A DNA stretch of 64,000 nucleotides from Pseudobutyrivibrio ruminis (lineage in GTDB: Bacteria; Bacillota; Clostridia; Lachnospirales; Lachnospiraceae): the NCBI GenBank assembly GCA_015057305.1, contig SVES01000007.1, positions 32,991 to 96,990 of the forward strand. The letters run 5' to 3'. Below are positions 46,125-55,907 of this stretch, in pieces (position 1 is the stretch's first letter; every line of letters starts with the position of its first letter). The translations under genes were made by a program, and so were the position numbers. The notes beneath the pieces were generated by a model. It saw only the letters and a program-made list of their open reading frames with translations. It was not told the DNA's origin and made no database searches.

Positions 46125-46355
46125 TTAAACAATATAATCCTTTAATGTTGACATAACATCCTCAGCATCACCCTCAGCGTGTACTGTAAGGTCGATAGGC
46201 TTAGATAAATCAAGGGAGAAAATACCCATGATAGACTTAGCATCGATTACATAACGTCCGCTAACAAGATCAAAATCATAGTCAAACTGGCTAATTGTGT
46301 TAACAAAAGACTTTACCTTGTCAATTGAGTTAAGAGAAATTTGAACTGTTTTCAT
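46125..46355 (-). CDS. HPr-like protein lacking the phosphorylatable histidine
   Basis: This 76-residue protein fits the HPr fold and size: KTVQISLNSIDKVKSFVNTISQFDYDFDLVSGRYVIDAKSIMGIFSLDLSKPIDLTV. The Ser46 region KSIMGIFSL is conserved, but the active-site segment (GIHARPA in HPr) reads SIDKVKS, so phosphotransfer by His15 is impossible. It resembles a Crh-type regulator more than a PTS carrier. ATG 46355 follows GGAGGAGG by nine bases; the ORF-track TTG 46373 is in that ribosome site. It is divergent from mtaB. Confidence 0.82.
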   Translation of the reverse strand: MKTVQISLNSIDKVKSFVNTISQFDYDFDLVSGRYVIDAKSIMGIFSLDLSKPIDLTVHAEGDAEDVMSTLKDYIV

Positions 46356-46474
46356 TCTGCTTGCCTCCTCCAAAGATTTTTATTTAAAATTATACTAAAA
46401 CAACGGTTGGCAAAAGTCAATAAAGTCTTAGATTTTTCAATATTTTTAAACATATTTTAGAAAGGTTTATATTA

Positions 46475-47794
46475 ATGAAAAAAGCAGCATTACATAATCT
46501 TGGTTGCAAGGTTAATGCATATGAAACTGAAGCAATGGAAGAGCTTCTCAGAAAAGATGGCTTTGAAATAGTAAGCTTTGATGATAAGGCTGATGTTTAT
46601 GTTATAAATACCTGCTCTGTCACAAACATAGCTGATAGGAAATCCCGGCAAATGATTCATAAATGTAAAAAACTTAATCCAAATGCATGCGTTGTTGCCG
46701 CAGGCTGTTATGTTCAGAATTTTGGCAAGGACGTAGCAGATGAGCTGGGAGCAGATATTATTCTTGGAAACAATAAGAAGAATGATTTAGTGCCTAAGGT
46801 TCATGAATTTTTTGCTTCCATAGATAGAGAAAAACCAATACTTGATTGGTATGATATCAATGATGGAAGTGTTGATTATGAGGATATGATAATTGAAAAA
46901 GATTCGGAGCACACTAGAGCTTTTGTAAAGGTTCAGGATGGTTGTAATCAGTTTTGCACATACTGCATTATTCCATTTGCACGAGGAAGAATAAGAAGTC
47001 GCCAAATACCTGATGTTGTAAAGGAAATTACTGGTCTTGCAAAGGCAGGCTATAAAGAGGTGGTAATCACTGGAATTCATCTTAGCTCCTTTGGCAGTGG
47101 CACAGAGTTTAATCTTGCAGATTTATTAGAGGCAGTTGAAAAAATTGACGGTATAGAGCGTATTAGAATGGGTTCATTGGAACCACAAATCGTTACAGAG
47201 GATTTTGCAAAAAGAGTATCGGCTCTTTCAAAGATTTGCCCTCATTTCCATTTATCTCTACAGTCAGGTTGTGACAGCGTGCTTACTCGAATGAACAGAA
47301 AATACACAGCTGCAGAATATACAAAGGGCGTGGAAATTCTTAGAAAATATTTTGATAACCCTGCAATCACAACAGATATTATAGTTGGCTTCCCTGGGGA
47401 GACAGAAGAGGAATATAACACCACATTAGCTTATGTTGATGAAATTAGGTTTGCTGAGCTGCATGTATTTGCATACTCTAAGAGAAAAGGTACTCGAGCA
47501 GCCACAATGCCTAATCAGATTACAAATGCTGTTAAAAAGGAAAGAAGCTCAAAGTTAATTGCTCAGGGCAATAAGGAAAGTGAGCTTTTTAAAAAATCCT
47601 ATATGGGCAAGTGGGTAGAAGTGTTGTTTGAGGAAAAAATCAAGATTGATAATAAGGATTATTACGTAGGCTTTTCTAGAGAATATATTAAATGCATAAT
47701 TCTTGCAGAAGACAAAGATTTATCAAATCAAATATTATCTGTAAAGGTCACAAAATTTACACCAGATTATGAGTACTTGATTGTTGAAATTTAA
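46475..47794 (+). CDS. mtaB: tRNA t6A37 methylthiotransferase
   Basis: This 439-residue protein has the N-terminal MTTase cluster site (LGCKVNAYETEAM, NTCSVT, AAGCYVQ), the radical-SAM CNQFCTYCIIPFARGRIRSR, and LSLQSGCDSVLTRMNRKY, with a TRAM-like C-terminus. It converts t6A37 to ms2t6A37 in tRNA. It is divergent from the HPr-like gene, with a weak AAAGG ribosome site. Confidence 0.95.
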   Translation: MKKAALHNLGCKVNAYETEAMEELLRKDGFEIVSFDDKADVYVINTCSVTNIADRKSRQMIHKCKKLNPNACVVAAGCYVQNFGKDVADELGADIILGNNKKNDLVPKVHEFFASIDREKPILDWYDINDGSVDYEDMIIEKDSEHTRAFVKVQDGCNQFCTYCIIPFARGRIRSRQIPDVVKEITGLAKAGYKEVVITGIHLSSFGSGTEFNLADLLEAVEKIDGIERIRMGSLEPQIVTEDFAKRVSALSKICPHFHLSLQSGCDSVLTRMNRKYTAAEYTKGVEILRKYFDNPAITTDIIVGFPGETEEEYNTTLAYVDEIRFAELHVFAYSKRKGTRAATMPNQITNAVKKERSSKLIAQGNKESELFKKSYMGKWVEVLFEEKIKIDNKDYYVGFSREYIKCIILAEDKDLSNQILSVKVTKFTPDYEYLIVEI

Positions 47795-47862
47795 GCCTTT
47801 GTATATTAATATTAATTTAATAGATTCTTAGTGTGGGATATTTTTATTAATACGAGGTTGAT

Positions 47863-48129
47863 ATGGCAGATTTAAGTAACACACAATATTTTAAAGTTCA
47901 AAAAGAAAATCCCGTTGGGGTTAAGGACGTAATTGAGCAGGTTTATAGTGCTTTATCAGAAAAGGGGTATAATCCTGTTAATCAGATTGTGGGATACATT
48001 ATGTCTGGTGATCCTACTTACATTACTAGTCATAATAATGCTAGAAGTCTTATTATGAAAGTTGAGCGTGATGAACTTGTAGAGGAGCTACTCAAAGAGT
48101 ATATTGAAAGCGAAAGTTGGAATAAATAA
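47863..48129 (+). CDS. ireB: IreB family regulatory phosphoprotein (UPF0297)
   Basis: This 88-residue protein has family features [10 protein letters not shown] at the N-terminus, with the Thr phosphosite region of IreB, and [29 protein letters not shown]. In Enterococcus it is a substrate of the PASTA kinase IreK. ACGAGG precedes the ATG. It overlaps ruvX by one base, a conserved Firmicute arrangement. Confidence 0.93.
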   Translation: MADLSNTQYFKVQKENPVGVKDVIEQVYSALSEKGYNPVNQIVGYIMSGDPTYITSHNNARSLIMKVERDELVEELLKEYIESESWNK

Positions 48130-48551
48130 TGGGTGGCAGAATACTTGGGCTTGATTATGGCACAAAAACAGTTGGGGTCGCGATTAGTGACCCTTTACTT
48201 TTGACTGCTCAGGAATTGGAAACTATTACTCGAGAAAGGGCTAGCGCCCTTAGACACACCTTAGTTCGAATCAAGGAGTTATGTCAGGAGTATGAAGTAA
48301 GTGAAATCGTCCTTGGTTATCCTAGAAATATGGATGATACAGAGGGCTTTCGTTGCCAGGACACCCTTGAATTTAAGGCTCTACTGGAAAAGCGAGTAGA
48401 CATTCCAATCACTTTAATTGATGAGCAACTTACTACCGTATATGCTGATGAGATTTTAGAGGAATCAGGAGTGGCCAAAAAGGACAGAAAAAAATATATT
48501 GACCAGATTGCTGCTGCCATTATTCTTCAAGAATATCTTGACAACAAATAA
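48129..48551 (+). CDS. ruvX: Putative pre-16S rRNA nuclease / Holliday junction resolvase-like YqgF
   Basis: This 140-residue RNase H-fold protein has RILGLDYGTKTVGVAISDPL, EIVLGYPRNMDD and LIDEQLTTVYADEIL with the catalytic acidic residues. It overlaps the end of ireB by one base. The family member in E. coli processes the 16S rRNA 5' end. Confidence 0.94.
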   Translation: MGGRILGLDYGTKTVGVAISDPLLLTAQELETITRERASALRHTLVRIKELCQEYEVSEIVLGYPRNMDDTEGFRCQDTLEFKALLEKRVDIPITLIDEQLTTVYADEILEESGVAKKDRKKYIDQIAAAIILQEYLDNK

Positions 48552-48590
48552 GATTGATATATGAAAAGCTTAGTTTGATTAGGAGATTTT

Positions 48591-48854
48591 ATGGATTCTA
48601 TTATTTTATCAGGTGCTGATGGCGAAGAGTTAGAGGTTTATATTTTGGAGGAGACCCAGCTTTCAGGAAATAAATATTTACTTGTTTGCGACAGCGAAGA
48701 TGAAAATGAAGATAGCAATGCTTTTATTTTGAAAGAAGTAACTGAGGATGGTTCTGATGTTGTCTACGAAATGGTAGAGGACGACGTAGAATTTGACGCA
48801 GTTGCAAAACTATTTGAAGAGTTAGTTGGCGACGATGCTGACATTGATTATTAA
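48591..48854 (+). CDS. DUF1292 family protein (YrzB-like)
   Basis: The 87-residue acidic protein has the family pattern IILSGADGEELEVYILEETQLSGNKYLLVCD...AFILKEV. It consistently follows ireB-ruvX in Firmicutes and has no settled function. AGGAG precedes the ATG. Confidence 0.9.
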   Translation: MDSIILSGADGEELEVYILEETQLSGNKYLLVCDSEDENEDSNAFILKEVTEDGSDVVYEMVEDDVEFDAVAKLFEELVGDDADIDY

Positions 48855-48875
48855 AAAGATATAGGAGGTTTATTT

Positions 48876-50552
48876 TTGAAAAAGAAAACTGAAAATACGG
48901 CTGAAAGGCTAAAGATAATTCCACTTGGAGGTCTTGAGCAAATCGGCATGAATATTACTGCCTTTGAATACAAGGACAGTATTATTGTGGTGGATTGCGG
49001 ACTTTCATTTCCTGAGGATGATATGCTGGGCGTAGATCTGGTTATTCCAGATATAACATATCTCAAGGAGAATCAAGATAAGTTAAAGGGCTTTTTTATT
49101 ACTCATGGTCATGAGGATCATATAGGAGCAATTCCTTATGTATTTCACGAGCTAAATGTTTGCCCTATTTATTCTACCAAGCTTACAAACGGCTTAATTG
49201 AGCATAAGCTTGAAGAACACAGAATGCTTACAAAGGTTAAGCGTAAGGTTGTTAAATATGGAACACATATTAATGCAGGTGATTTCAGAGTAGAATTTAT
49301 TCGCACAAACCATAGTATTCAAGATGCTGCGGCACTTGCAATATATTCGCCAGCTGGAATTGTTGTGCATACTGGAGATTTTAAAGTTGATTACACTCCA
49401 GTTTATGGTGATCCAATTGATTTACAGCGTCTTGGAGAGATTGGCAAGAAAGGCGTTTTAGCACTTATGTGTGATTCTACAAATGCAGAACGTCCTGGTT
49501 TTACTGCTTCAGAAAAGACAGTAGGTAAAACAATTGATTCTATTTTTGCAGACAATGACAAGACTCGTATTATCATTGCCACCTTTGCATCAAATGTTGA
49601 TAGAGTTCAGCAGATTATTAACTCAGCAGACAAATATGGAAGAAAGGTGTGCGTGGAAGGTCGTTCCATGGTAAATACCATAGAAACTGCATCTAAGCTT
49701 GGATATTTACAAATACCTGACAACACACTTATTGATATTGAGTCACTAAAGTCATATCCAGATGAAAAAATCGTTCTTGTTACAACTGGTTCACAGGGGG
49801 AGTCAATGGCTGCCTTGTCTCGAATGGCAAATGGCACTCACAAGAAGGTTCAGATTAAACCAGGCGATATGATTGTATTTTCATCTCATCCAATTCCTGG
49901 AAACGAAAAGGCTGTATCCAATGTAATCAATGATTTGACCATGCGTGGTGCCCAGATTGTTATGCAGGATGTGCACGTTTCAGGACATGCTTGTGCAGAG
50001 GAAATAAAGCTTATTTATTCTCTTGTTCGTCCACAGTTTGCAATTCCTGTCCATGGTGAATACAAGCATTTGGTTGCCCAGGCCAAGATTGCAGAATCCT
50101 TAGGATGGGATCATGACCATATAAAAATTATTCGCTCAGGTGATGTTTTAGAGCTTGGAGATAATTATTCTAAAATCGCAGGACATGTTCATACTGGAGC
50201 TATCATGGTTGATGGTATTGGTGTCGGTGATGTTGGTAATATCGTTCTTCGTGATAGACAAAAGCTCGCTGAGGATGGAATTATAATTGTTGTACTTACC
50301 TTGGATAGTTCCTCAGGTACTGTTTTAGCTGGACCCGATATCGTTTCAAGAGGTTTTGTATACGTTAGGGATTCAGAGGATTTAATGGAAAGTGCAAGAG
50401 CCGTCCTTAATGATACTGTTCAGAATCTTGAGGAGAAGAGTATTACTGATTGGAATAAGATTAAATCAGATATTAGAGATAATCTTTCTGATTTTGTTTG
50501 GCACGAGACTGGCCGTCGCCCTATGATAATTCCAATTATAATGGAAGTATAA
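48876..50552 (+). CDS. rnj: Ribonuclease J
   Basis: This 558-residue metallo-beta-lactamase-fold enzyme has ITHGHEDHIGAIPYVF (the HxHxDH zinc site), MCDSTNAERPGFT, the beta-CASP stretch RIIIATFASNVDRVQQI and VFSSHPIPGNEKAV, and VHVSGHACAEEIKL. It starts at TTG 48876 with AGGAGG seven bases upstream; no ATG fits. RNase J performs 5'-exonuclease and endonuclease roles in mRNA decay and rRNA maturation in Firmicutes. It is followed one base later by trmR. Confidence 0.96.
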   Translation: MKKKTENTAERLKIIPLGGLEQIGMNITAFEYKDSIIVVDCGLSFPEDDMLGVDLVIPDITYLKENQDKLKGFFITHGHEDHIGAIPYVFHELNVCPIYSTKLTNGLIEHKLEEHRMLTKVKRKVVKYGTHINAGDFRVEFIRTNHSIQDAAALAIYSPAGIVVHTGDFKVDYTPVYGDPIDLQRLGEIGKKGVLALMCDSTNAERPGFTASEKTVGKTIDSIFADNDKTRIIIATFASNVDRVQQIINSADKYGRKVCVEGRSMVNTIETASKLGYLQIPDNTLIDIESLKSYPDEKIVLVTTGSQGESMAALSRMANGTHKKVQIKPGDMIVFSSHPIPGNEKAVSNVINDLTMRGAQIVMQDVHVSGHACAEEIKLIYSLVRPQFAIPVHGEYKHLVAQAKIAESLGWDHDHIKIIRSGDVLELGDNYSKIAGHVHTGAIMVDGIGVGDVGNIVLRDRQKLAEDGIIIVVLTLDSSSGTVLAGPDIVSRGFVYVRDSEDLMESARAVLNDTVQNLEEKSITDWNKIKSDIRDNLSDFVWHETGRRPMIIPIIMEV

Positions 50553-50553
50553 A

Positions 50554-51201
50554 ATGATTGTAGACGAAAGATATACCACATACTTAAATAGTCTGTATCC
50601 TGACCTTTCCCCGGTCTTAAGTGATATCAGGCGGGAGGCATTAGAAGCCTTTGTCCCAATCATCAGAGATGAAACAGTAAATCTGCTTCGGACTTTGATT
50701 AAAATGAATAGGCCTAAGAATATTCTTGAGGTTGGTGCCGCAGTAGGATTTTCATCCTGCATTATGGCTGAAGCAGCTGGAAAAGCTGCAAAAATTACCA
50801 CCATTGAAAACTATGAGCCAAGGATACCAATCGCAATGGCCAATATCAAAAAGGCTGGCAAAGAAAAGCAAATCACTCTTATTGAAGGTGATGCCATTGA
50901 TGTTCTACCAACCTTGCAAGGTCCCTATGATTTTATATTTATGGATGCAGCCAAGGGGCAATACATTAATTTTTGGCCCGATATAAAAAGGCTGATTTCT
51001 GATGGAGGTATTGTAGTTACAGATAATGTGCTACAGGATGGAGATATTATTGAATCTCGTTATGCAATCGTAAGGCGAAATCGTACAATTCATAAAAGGA
51101 TGAGAGACTACCTTTATGAGTTGACTCACGACAAGGATTTTGTTACCACTATATTGCCATTGGGGGATGGAGTTAGTATTAGTGTGAAAGGAATAAAATG
51201 A
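50554..51201 (+). CDS. trmR: tRNA 5-hydroxyuridine methyltransferase
   Basis: This 215-residue class I SAM-dependent O-methyltransferase has ILEVGAAVGFSSCIMAEAA, YDFIFMDAAKGQY and VVTDNVLQDGDI. It matches the YrrM/TrmR family that forms 5-methoxyuridine in tRNA wobble positions. It overlaps the U32 peptidase-like gene by four bases, the same pairing seen with B. subtilis yrrMNO. Confidence 0.88.
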   Translation: MIVDERYTTYLNSLYPDLSPVLSDIRREALEAFVPIIRDETVNLLRTLIKMNRPKNILEVGAAVGFSSCIMAEAAGKAAKITTIENYEPRIPIAMANIKKAGKEKQITLIEGDAIDVLPTLQGPYDFIFMDAAKGQYINFWPDIKRLISDGGIVVTDNVLQDGDIIESRYAIVRRNRTIHKRMRDYLYELTHDKDFVTTILPLGDGVSISVKGIK

Positions 51202-52424
51202 GAGAAACAGAATTACTAGTTCCAGCCAGCAGCCTGGAAGTTTTAAAGGTTGCTGTTATTTATGGAGCTGATGCAGTTTATATTGGTGGTGAAGTTTATG
51301 GGCTTAGAGCAAAGGCTAAGAACTTCTCCAAAGAGGATATGATTGAAGGCATAAGGTTTGCCCATGAACATGGGGTAAAGGTTTATGTTACAGCAAATAT
51401 TCTTGCACACAATGGTGATTTGGAAGGTGTTAAAGAATACTTCAAGGAGCTTAAGGAAATTAAGCCAGATGCTCTTATTATTGCAGACCCTGCAGTTTTC
51501 ATGCTTGCAAAGGAGATTTGCCCAGAAATTGAACGTCATGTTAGCACACAAGCCAACAACACTAACTATGGCACATATAAATTCTGGTATGAGCTTGGAG
51601 CAAAGAGAGTTGTATCTGCAAGAGAGCTTTCTTTAGAGGAAATCAAAGAAATCCGAGCAAATATCCCTGATGATTTGGAGATTGAAACATTTATTCATGG
51701 TGCAATGTGCATTTCATATTCGGGAAGATGCCTGCTTTCTAATTATTTTACAGGTAGAGATGCCAATCAGGGGGCTTGTACACATCCATGCCGTTGGAAG
51801 TATTCAGTTGTTGAGGAACAAAGACCAGGGGAATATCTTCCTGTATACGAAAATGAACGAGGCACATATATTTTCAATTCCAAAGATTTATGTATGATTG
51901 AGCATATTCCAGATTTGCTTTCTTCAGGAATAGATAGCTTTAAAATAGAAGGCCGAATGAAAACCGCTCTCTATGTCGCCACTGTTGCAAGAACATATCG
52001 GAAAGCTATTGATGATTGCAAGGAATCCGAGGAAAAATATTTGGCTAACCTAGCTTGGTACAAGGATCAGATTTCCGCGTGCACTTATCGTCAATTCACC
52101 ACAGGCTTTTTCTATGGCAAACCATCAGAGGAATCTCAGATATATGATAATAATACATATAATATTGGCTACACATATTTGGGAATTGCTGAAAATGTTA
52201 CTTCTGATGGATTTTTCGAAATTGAGCAGAGAAATAAATTTTCAGTTGGCGAAACTATTGAAATTATGAAGCCAAACGGAGATAATATAGAGGTAAAAGT
52301 TCTTGAGATAAAGAATGAAGCTGGGGAGAGCATGGAATCATGTCCTCATCCAAAGCAAAAGCTTTTTATTAAGCTTTCTATTGCACCAACTGATTTCGAT
52401 ATCCTAAGACGTAAGGAAGCATAA
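51198..52424 (+). CDS. U32 peptidase family, probable tRNA uridine hydroxylation protein
   Basis: This 408-residue protein has the family stretches ELLVPASSLEVLKVAVIYGADAVYIGG, ETFIHGAMCISYSGRCLLSNYFTGRDANQGACTHPCRWKY and DSFKIEGRMKT. The cysteine cluster is as in TrhP/YrrO, which acts with prephenate in 5-hydroxyuridine formation. It is coupled to trmR, which supports that role. B. subtilis has two such genes, here only one. Confidence 0.87.
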   Translation: MRETELLVPASSLEVLKVAVIYGADAVYIGGEVYGLRAKAKNFSKEDMIEGIRFAHEHGVKVYVTANILAHNGDLEGVKEYFKELKEIKPDALIIADPAVFMLAKEICPEIERHVSTQANNTNYGTYKFWYELGAKRVVSARELSLEEIKEIRANIPDDLEIETFIHGAMCISYSGRCLLSNYFTGRDANQGACTHPCRWKYSVVEEQRPGEYLPVYENERGTYIFNSKDLCMIEHIPDLLSSGIDSFKIEGRMKTALYVATVARTYRKAIDDCKESEEKYLANLAWYKDQISACTYRQFTTGFFYGKPSEESQIYDNNTYNIGYTYLGIAENVTSDGFFEIEQRNKFSVGETIEIMKPNGDNIEVKVLEIKNEAGESMESCPHPKQKLFIKLSIAPTDFDILRRKEA

Positions 52425-52442
52425 AGTTACGAGGAGAAAACG

Positions 52443-53498
52443 ATGGCAGATAGTAAATATGTGGCTTATGTAGGTACCTACACTCATGAAACTAGTGTTG
52501 GTATATATGTTTATGATGTTAATCCTGACACAGGAGTTTTAGTTGAAAGAAGCGTTGCTCCTATCAATAATCCGTCAGATATTATTAATTCAAAGGATAA
52601 CAAATTCCTTTATTCCATTGCAGATGAGGGTGTTGCCTCTTTCAGGATTCTTGAAAATGGTGACCTTGAAAAGATTAATCAGGAATGGGTTGGCGGCATG
52701 AGAGGTTGTAATCTTTGCGTTGACTCACAAAACAGATTTTTATTTGTAGCTGGATATCATGATGGTCGTGTTACAATGATGAGGCTAAATAAGGATGGCT
52801 CTATTGCAGGTATTGCTGATGGTATATTTCACCAGGGCATTGGTAAGTCGGTGGCTGATAGACCACTATATCCACATTGTACTTGTGTAGAGCTTACCAA
52901 GGACGAGAAATTCCTTTGCGTTGTCGAAAATGGTTTACATCAGATTAAGATATATGAAGTTGACTATGAACTGGGCAAGCTTCGCTTAGTGGATATTGTT
53001 AGATGTTCAATGGGCTCAGCTCCACTGAAAATGAAATTTTCTCAGGATGGCAAGTATGCTTATGTCATAACAGAAATGTCAAATGAGATTTTAGTATATG
53101 ATTATCATATTATTGATGGTCATCCTGATTTTGAAAACATACAAACAGTATCATTGCTGGTAGGCGTTGACGAGGAAATTAGTACTGGTACTAATATAAA
53201 ATTTGGTGAGGATGATAAATTCCTCTATGCCAGTGTGGATGGACTTAATGCAGTTTGTATGTATGAGAGAGACCCTAAGACTGGTAAGATTAAATATTTC
53301 TCACATAGCTTTATCAGCGGAGATTATCCAAAGAGCTTTGCTATTCTTCCAAAGGATAAATATTTTGTTTCATTAAACCATGATACAAATGAAATACGAA
53401 GCTTTACTATTGATAAAAAGGCTGGACATTCTTTGATGCAGAATCCGCCAATCAAAATTGCTAAGCCTAATAGCATTATTATTGTAAAAATAAAGTAA
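52443..53498 (+). CDS. Lactonase family beta-propeller protein (6-phosphogluconolactonase-like)
   Basis: This 351-residue protein has the repeat signatures of the Pgl/YkgB-type seven-blade family: YVAYVGTYTHETSVGIYVYDVNPDTG, GCNLCVDSQNRFLFVAGY, YPHCTCVELTKDEKFLCVVENG and FAILPKDKYFVSLNHD. Whether it hydrolyses 6-phosphogluconolactone is not provable here. Acidic-rich GAGGAGAAAACG precedes the ATG. Confidence 0.82.
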   Translation: MADSKYVAYVGTYTHETSVGIYVYDVNPDTGVLVERSVAPINNPSDIINSKDNKFLYSIADEGVASFRILENGDLEKINQEWVGGMRGCNLCVDSQNRFLFVAGYHDGRVTMMRLNKDGSIAGIADGIFHQGIGKSVADRPLYPHCTCVELTKDEKFLCVVENGLHQIKIYEVDYELGKLRLVDIVRCSMGSAPLKMKFSQDGKYAYVITEMSNEILVYDYHIIDGHPDFENIQTVSLLVGVDEEISTGTNIKFGEDDKFLYASVDGLNAVCMYERDPKTGKIKYFSHSFISGDYPKSFAILPKDKYFVSLNHDTNEIRSFTIDKKAGHSLMQNPPIKIAKPNSIIIVKIK

Positions 53499-53527
53499 CA
53501 GTTTGCTTTGAATATTGTTAGTGATTA

Positions 53528-53556
53528 GGGGCTGCTAAGACAGCCCCATTTTATTT
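53528..53556 (+). terminator. Terminator between lactonase gene and aroC
   Basis: GGGGCTG-CTAAGA-CAGCCCC followed by ATTTTATTT. It ends the long ireB-lactonase block. Confidence 0.8.
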
Positions 53557-53567
53557 AGGAGGATTGT

Positions 53568-54662
53568 ATGGCAGGTTCAACTTTTGGAAACTATATTAAA
53601 ATCACTACTTGGGGAGAATCACATGGCAAGGCACTTGGCGTTGTTATAGATGGTTTTCCAGCAGGCTTGAAGCTTTCCGAACAGGATATACAGCTTTATC
53701 TGGATAGGAGAAAACCAGGACAGTCTAAATTCACTACAGCTAGGGCTGAGGGAGATGAAGTTGTAATTTTATCAGGAGTTTTTAACGGTGTTACAACTGG
53801 TACACCTATATCCTTGATGGTTGAAAACAAAGACCAACATTCTAAGGATTATGGTAATATTGCAACCACCTTTAGGCCTGGTCATGCAGATTATGGTTTC
53901 ATAGAAAAATATGGAATCAGAGACTATAGAGGTGGCGGCAGATCATCTGGAAGAGAGACTATAGGTCGTGTGGCTGCTGGTGCTGTTTGTGCTAAATTAT
54001 TGCAGGAGCTAGGTGTTACTGTATGCGCCTATACAAAATCAATTGGTGATATTAAAATATACGATTTTGATTTATCTGAAAGAGATAACAATCCTTTGTG
54101 CATGCCAGATGCCAATGCAGCTAAGAAAGCAGAGGAATACCTAGAGGCCTGCATGCTTAACAAGGATAGTGCTGGAGGAACAGTGGAGTGTTTGATTTCT
54201 GGTGTTCCAGCAGGTGTAGGAGAGCCAGTTTTTGACAAGCTTGATGCCAAGCTTGCTGGGGCTCTTGTTTCCATTGGAGCTGTTAAAGGCGTGGAGATTG
54301 GCGATGGTTTTGCTGCAGCCAAAACCGTTGGAAGTATTAACAATGACAAGTTTAAAATGGAAAATGGAAATGTTACTAAGCTAACAAATCATAGCGGAGG
54401 AATCTTAGGAGGTATTTCTGACGGTGATGACATAATTGTCAGATGTGCAATTAAGCCAACACCATCTATTTCACAGCCCCAGAAAACTGTTAATGAGCAG
54501 CATGAGGATGTTGAAATAGAGATTCATGGAAGACATGATCCAGTTATTGTGCCTAGGGCTGTAGTTGTTGTTGAGGCTATGTGCGCAATTGCTGTTTGTG
54601 ATGCAATGCTAGGACATATGACCGATAGAGTTGATTATTTAAAGGAGTTTTATAAAAAGTGA
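53568..54662 (+). CDS. aroC: Chorismate synthase
   Basis: This 364-residue protein begins STFGNYIKITTWGESHGKALGVVIDGFPAGL and contains RPGHADYGFIEKYGIRDYRGGGRSSGRETIGRVAAGA and ISQPQKTVNEQHEDVEIEIHGRHDPVIVPRAV, all family hallmarks including the FMN site. It makes chorismate from EPSP. AGGAGG precedes the ATG, and its stop overlaps the tgt start. Confidence 0.98.
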   Translation: MAGSTFGNYIKITTWGESHGKALGVVIDGFPAGLKLSEQDIQLYLDRRKPGQSKFTTARAEGDEVVILSGVFNGVTTGTPISLMVENKDQHSKDYGNIATTFRPGHADYGFIEKYGIRDYRGGGRSSGRETIGRVAAGAVCAKLLQELGVTVCAYTKSIGDIKIYDFDLSERDNNPLCMPDANAAKKAEEYLEACMLNKDSAGGTVECLISGVPAGVGEPVFDKLDAKLAGALVSIGAVKGVEIGDGFAAAKTVGSINNDKFKMENGNVTKLTNHSGGILGGISDGDDIIVRCAIKPTPSISQPQKTVNEQHEDVEIEIHGRHDPVIVPRAVVVVEAMCAIAVCDAMLGHMTDRVDYLKEFYKK

Positions 54663-55795
54663 AGTACGAGTTATTAAAGACTGAGGGCATGGCGAAGCGT
54701 GGTAGATTTCACACGGTTCATGGAGTTATAGAGACTCCAGTATTTATGAATGTAGGTACCGTGGCAGCTATAAAAGGCGCTGTTTCCACTGACGATTTGC
54801 GTCAGATAAAGACCCAGGTAGAGCTTTCTAATACATATCATTTGCATGTTCGTACAGGTGACAAACTAATAAAAGAGCTTGGAGGTCTGCACAAATTTAT
54901 GGCATGGGACAAACCGATTCTTACAGATTCTGGTGGGTTTCAGGTATTCTCATTAGCTGGCATCAGGAAAATAAAAGAAGAGGGCGTCACCTTCAATTCT
55001 CATATTGATGGTCGCAAAATTTTTATGGGGCCAGAGGAATCAATGCAGATTCAATCAAATCTTGGCTCAACAATTGCAATGGCATTTGATGAGTGTCCTC
55101 CAGCACTTGCCGAGCGTAAATATGTAGAAGATTCTGTGGCAAGAACAACTAGATGGCTATATCGCTGCAAGGATGAAATGAATCGCCTTAATTCTTTAGA
55201 AGATACTATTAATAAGGAGCAGCTTTTATTTGGTATAAATCAAGGTGCTATTTATAACGATATCAGAATTGAGCATGCAAAAGCTATATCGGAGCTTGAT
55301 TTGCCAGGCTATGCAGTTGGTGGATTAGCTGTAGGAGAGAGCCATGAGCAGATGTATGATGTGCTTGATAATGTAGTGCCATATTTGCCACAAAACAAAC
55401 CAACTTACCTTATGGGAGTTGGTACACCAGCAAATATTTTAGAGTCTGTAGAGCGTGGTATAGATTTCTTTGATTGTGTTTATCCTAGTAGAAACGGTCG
55501 TCATGGGCATGTCTACACTAACCATGGCAAGCTTAATCTTTTTAACCAAAGGTTTGAAAAGGATATGAGACCAATCGAAGAAGGCTGTGGTTGTCCAACA
55601 TGTCGTACCTATTCAAGAGCTTATGTACGCCATCTCTTAAAAGCAAAAGAAATGCTTGGAATGAGACTTTGTGTACTTCATAATCTTTATTTCTACAACA
55701 CTATGATGGAAGAAATAAGGGATGCTTTAGACGCAGGTGTTTTTGCAACCTACAAGAAGAACAAGCTATCTTCAATGGAGGCTGGTGAAGAATAA
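54659..55795 (+). CDS. tgt: Queuine tRNA-ribosyltransferase
   Basis: This 378-residue TIM-barrel protein has LTDSGGFQVFSLAGIRKIKEEGVTF, DRxxxA-type AFDECPPALAERKY, YAVGGLAVGE, the nucleophile region DFFDCVYPSRNGRHGHVYT and zinc ligands CGCPTCRTYSRAYVRHL. It exchanges G34 for queuine or preQ1. GTG 54659 overlaps the aroC stop, with AAAGGAG upstream. Confidence 0.97.
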   Translation: MKYELLKTEGMAKRGRFHTVHGVIETPVFMNVGTVAAIKGAVSTDDLRQIKTQVELSNTYHLHVRTGDKLIKELGGLHKFMAWDKPILTDSGGFQVFSLAGIRKIKEEGVTFNSHIDGRKIFMGPEESMQIQSNLGSTIAMAFDECPPALAERKYVEDSVARTTRWLYRCKDEMNRLNSLEDTINKEQLLFGINQGAIYNDIRIEHAKAISELDLPGYAVGGLAVGESHEQMYDVLDNVVPYLPQNKPTYLMGVGTPANILESVERGIDFFDCVYPSRNGRHGHVYTNHGKLNLFNQRFEKDMRPIEEGCGCPTCRTYSRAYVRHLLKAKEMLGMRLCVLHNLYFYNTMMEEIRDALDAGVFATYKKNKLSSMEAGEE

Positions 55796-55827
55796 ATCTT
55801 AAATTATTATTAAATGATTTATTTTCC

Positions 55828-55856
55828 TTGCAAGCTATAGATTATTTATGTAAAAT
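55828..55856 (+). promoter_or_regulatory. Promoter of yajC
   Basis: TTGCAA, 17 bases, TAAAAT. Downstream in the leader, TGACC-TATAAC-GGTCA could form a small stem. Confidence 0.55.
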
Positions 55857-55907
55857 ATTTTTCAGTGACTGACCTATAACGGTCAATAATTAGGAGGAAT
55901 AATTTAA

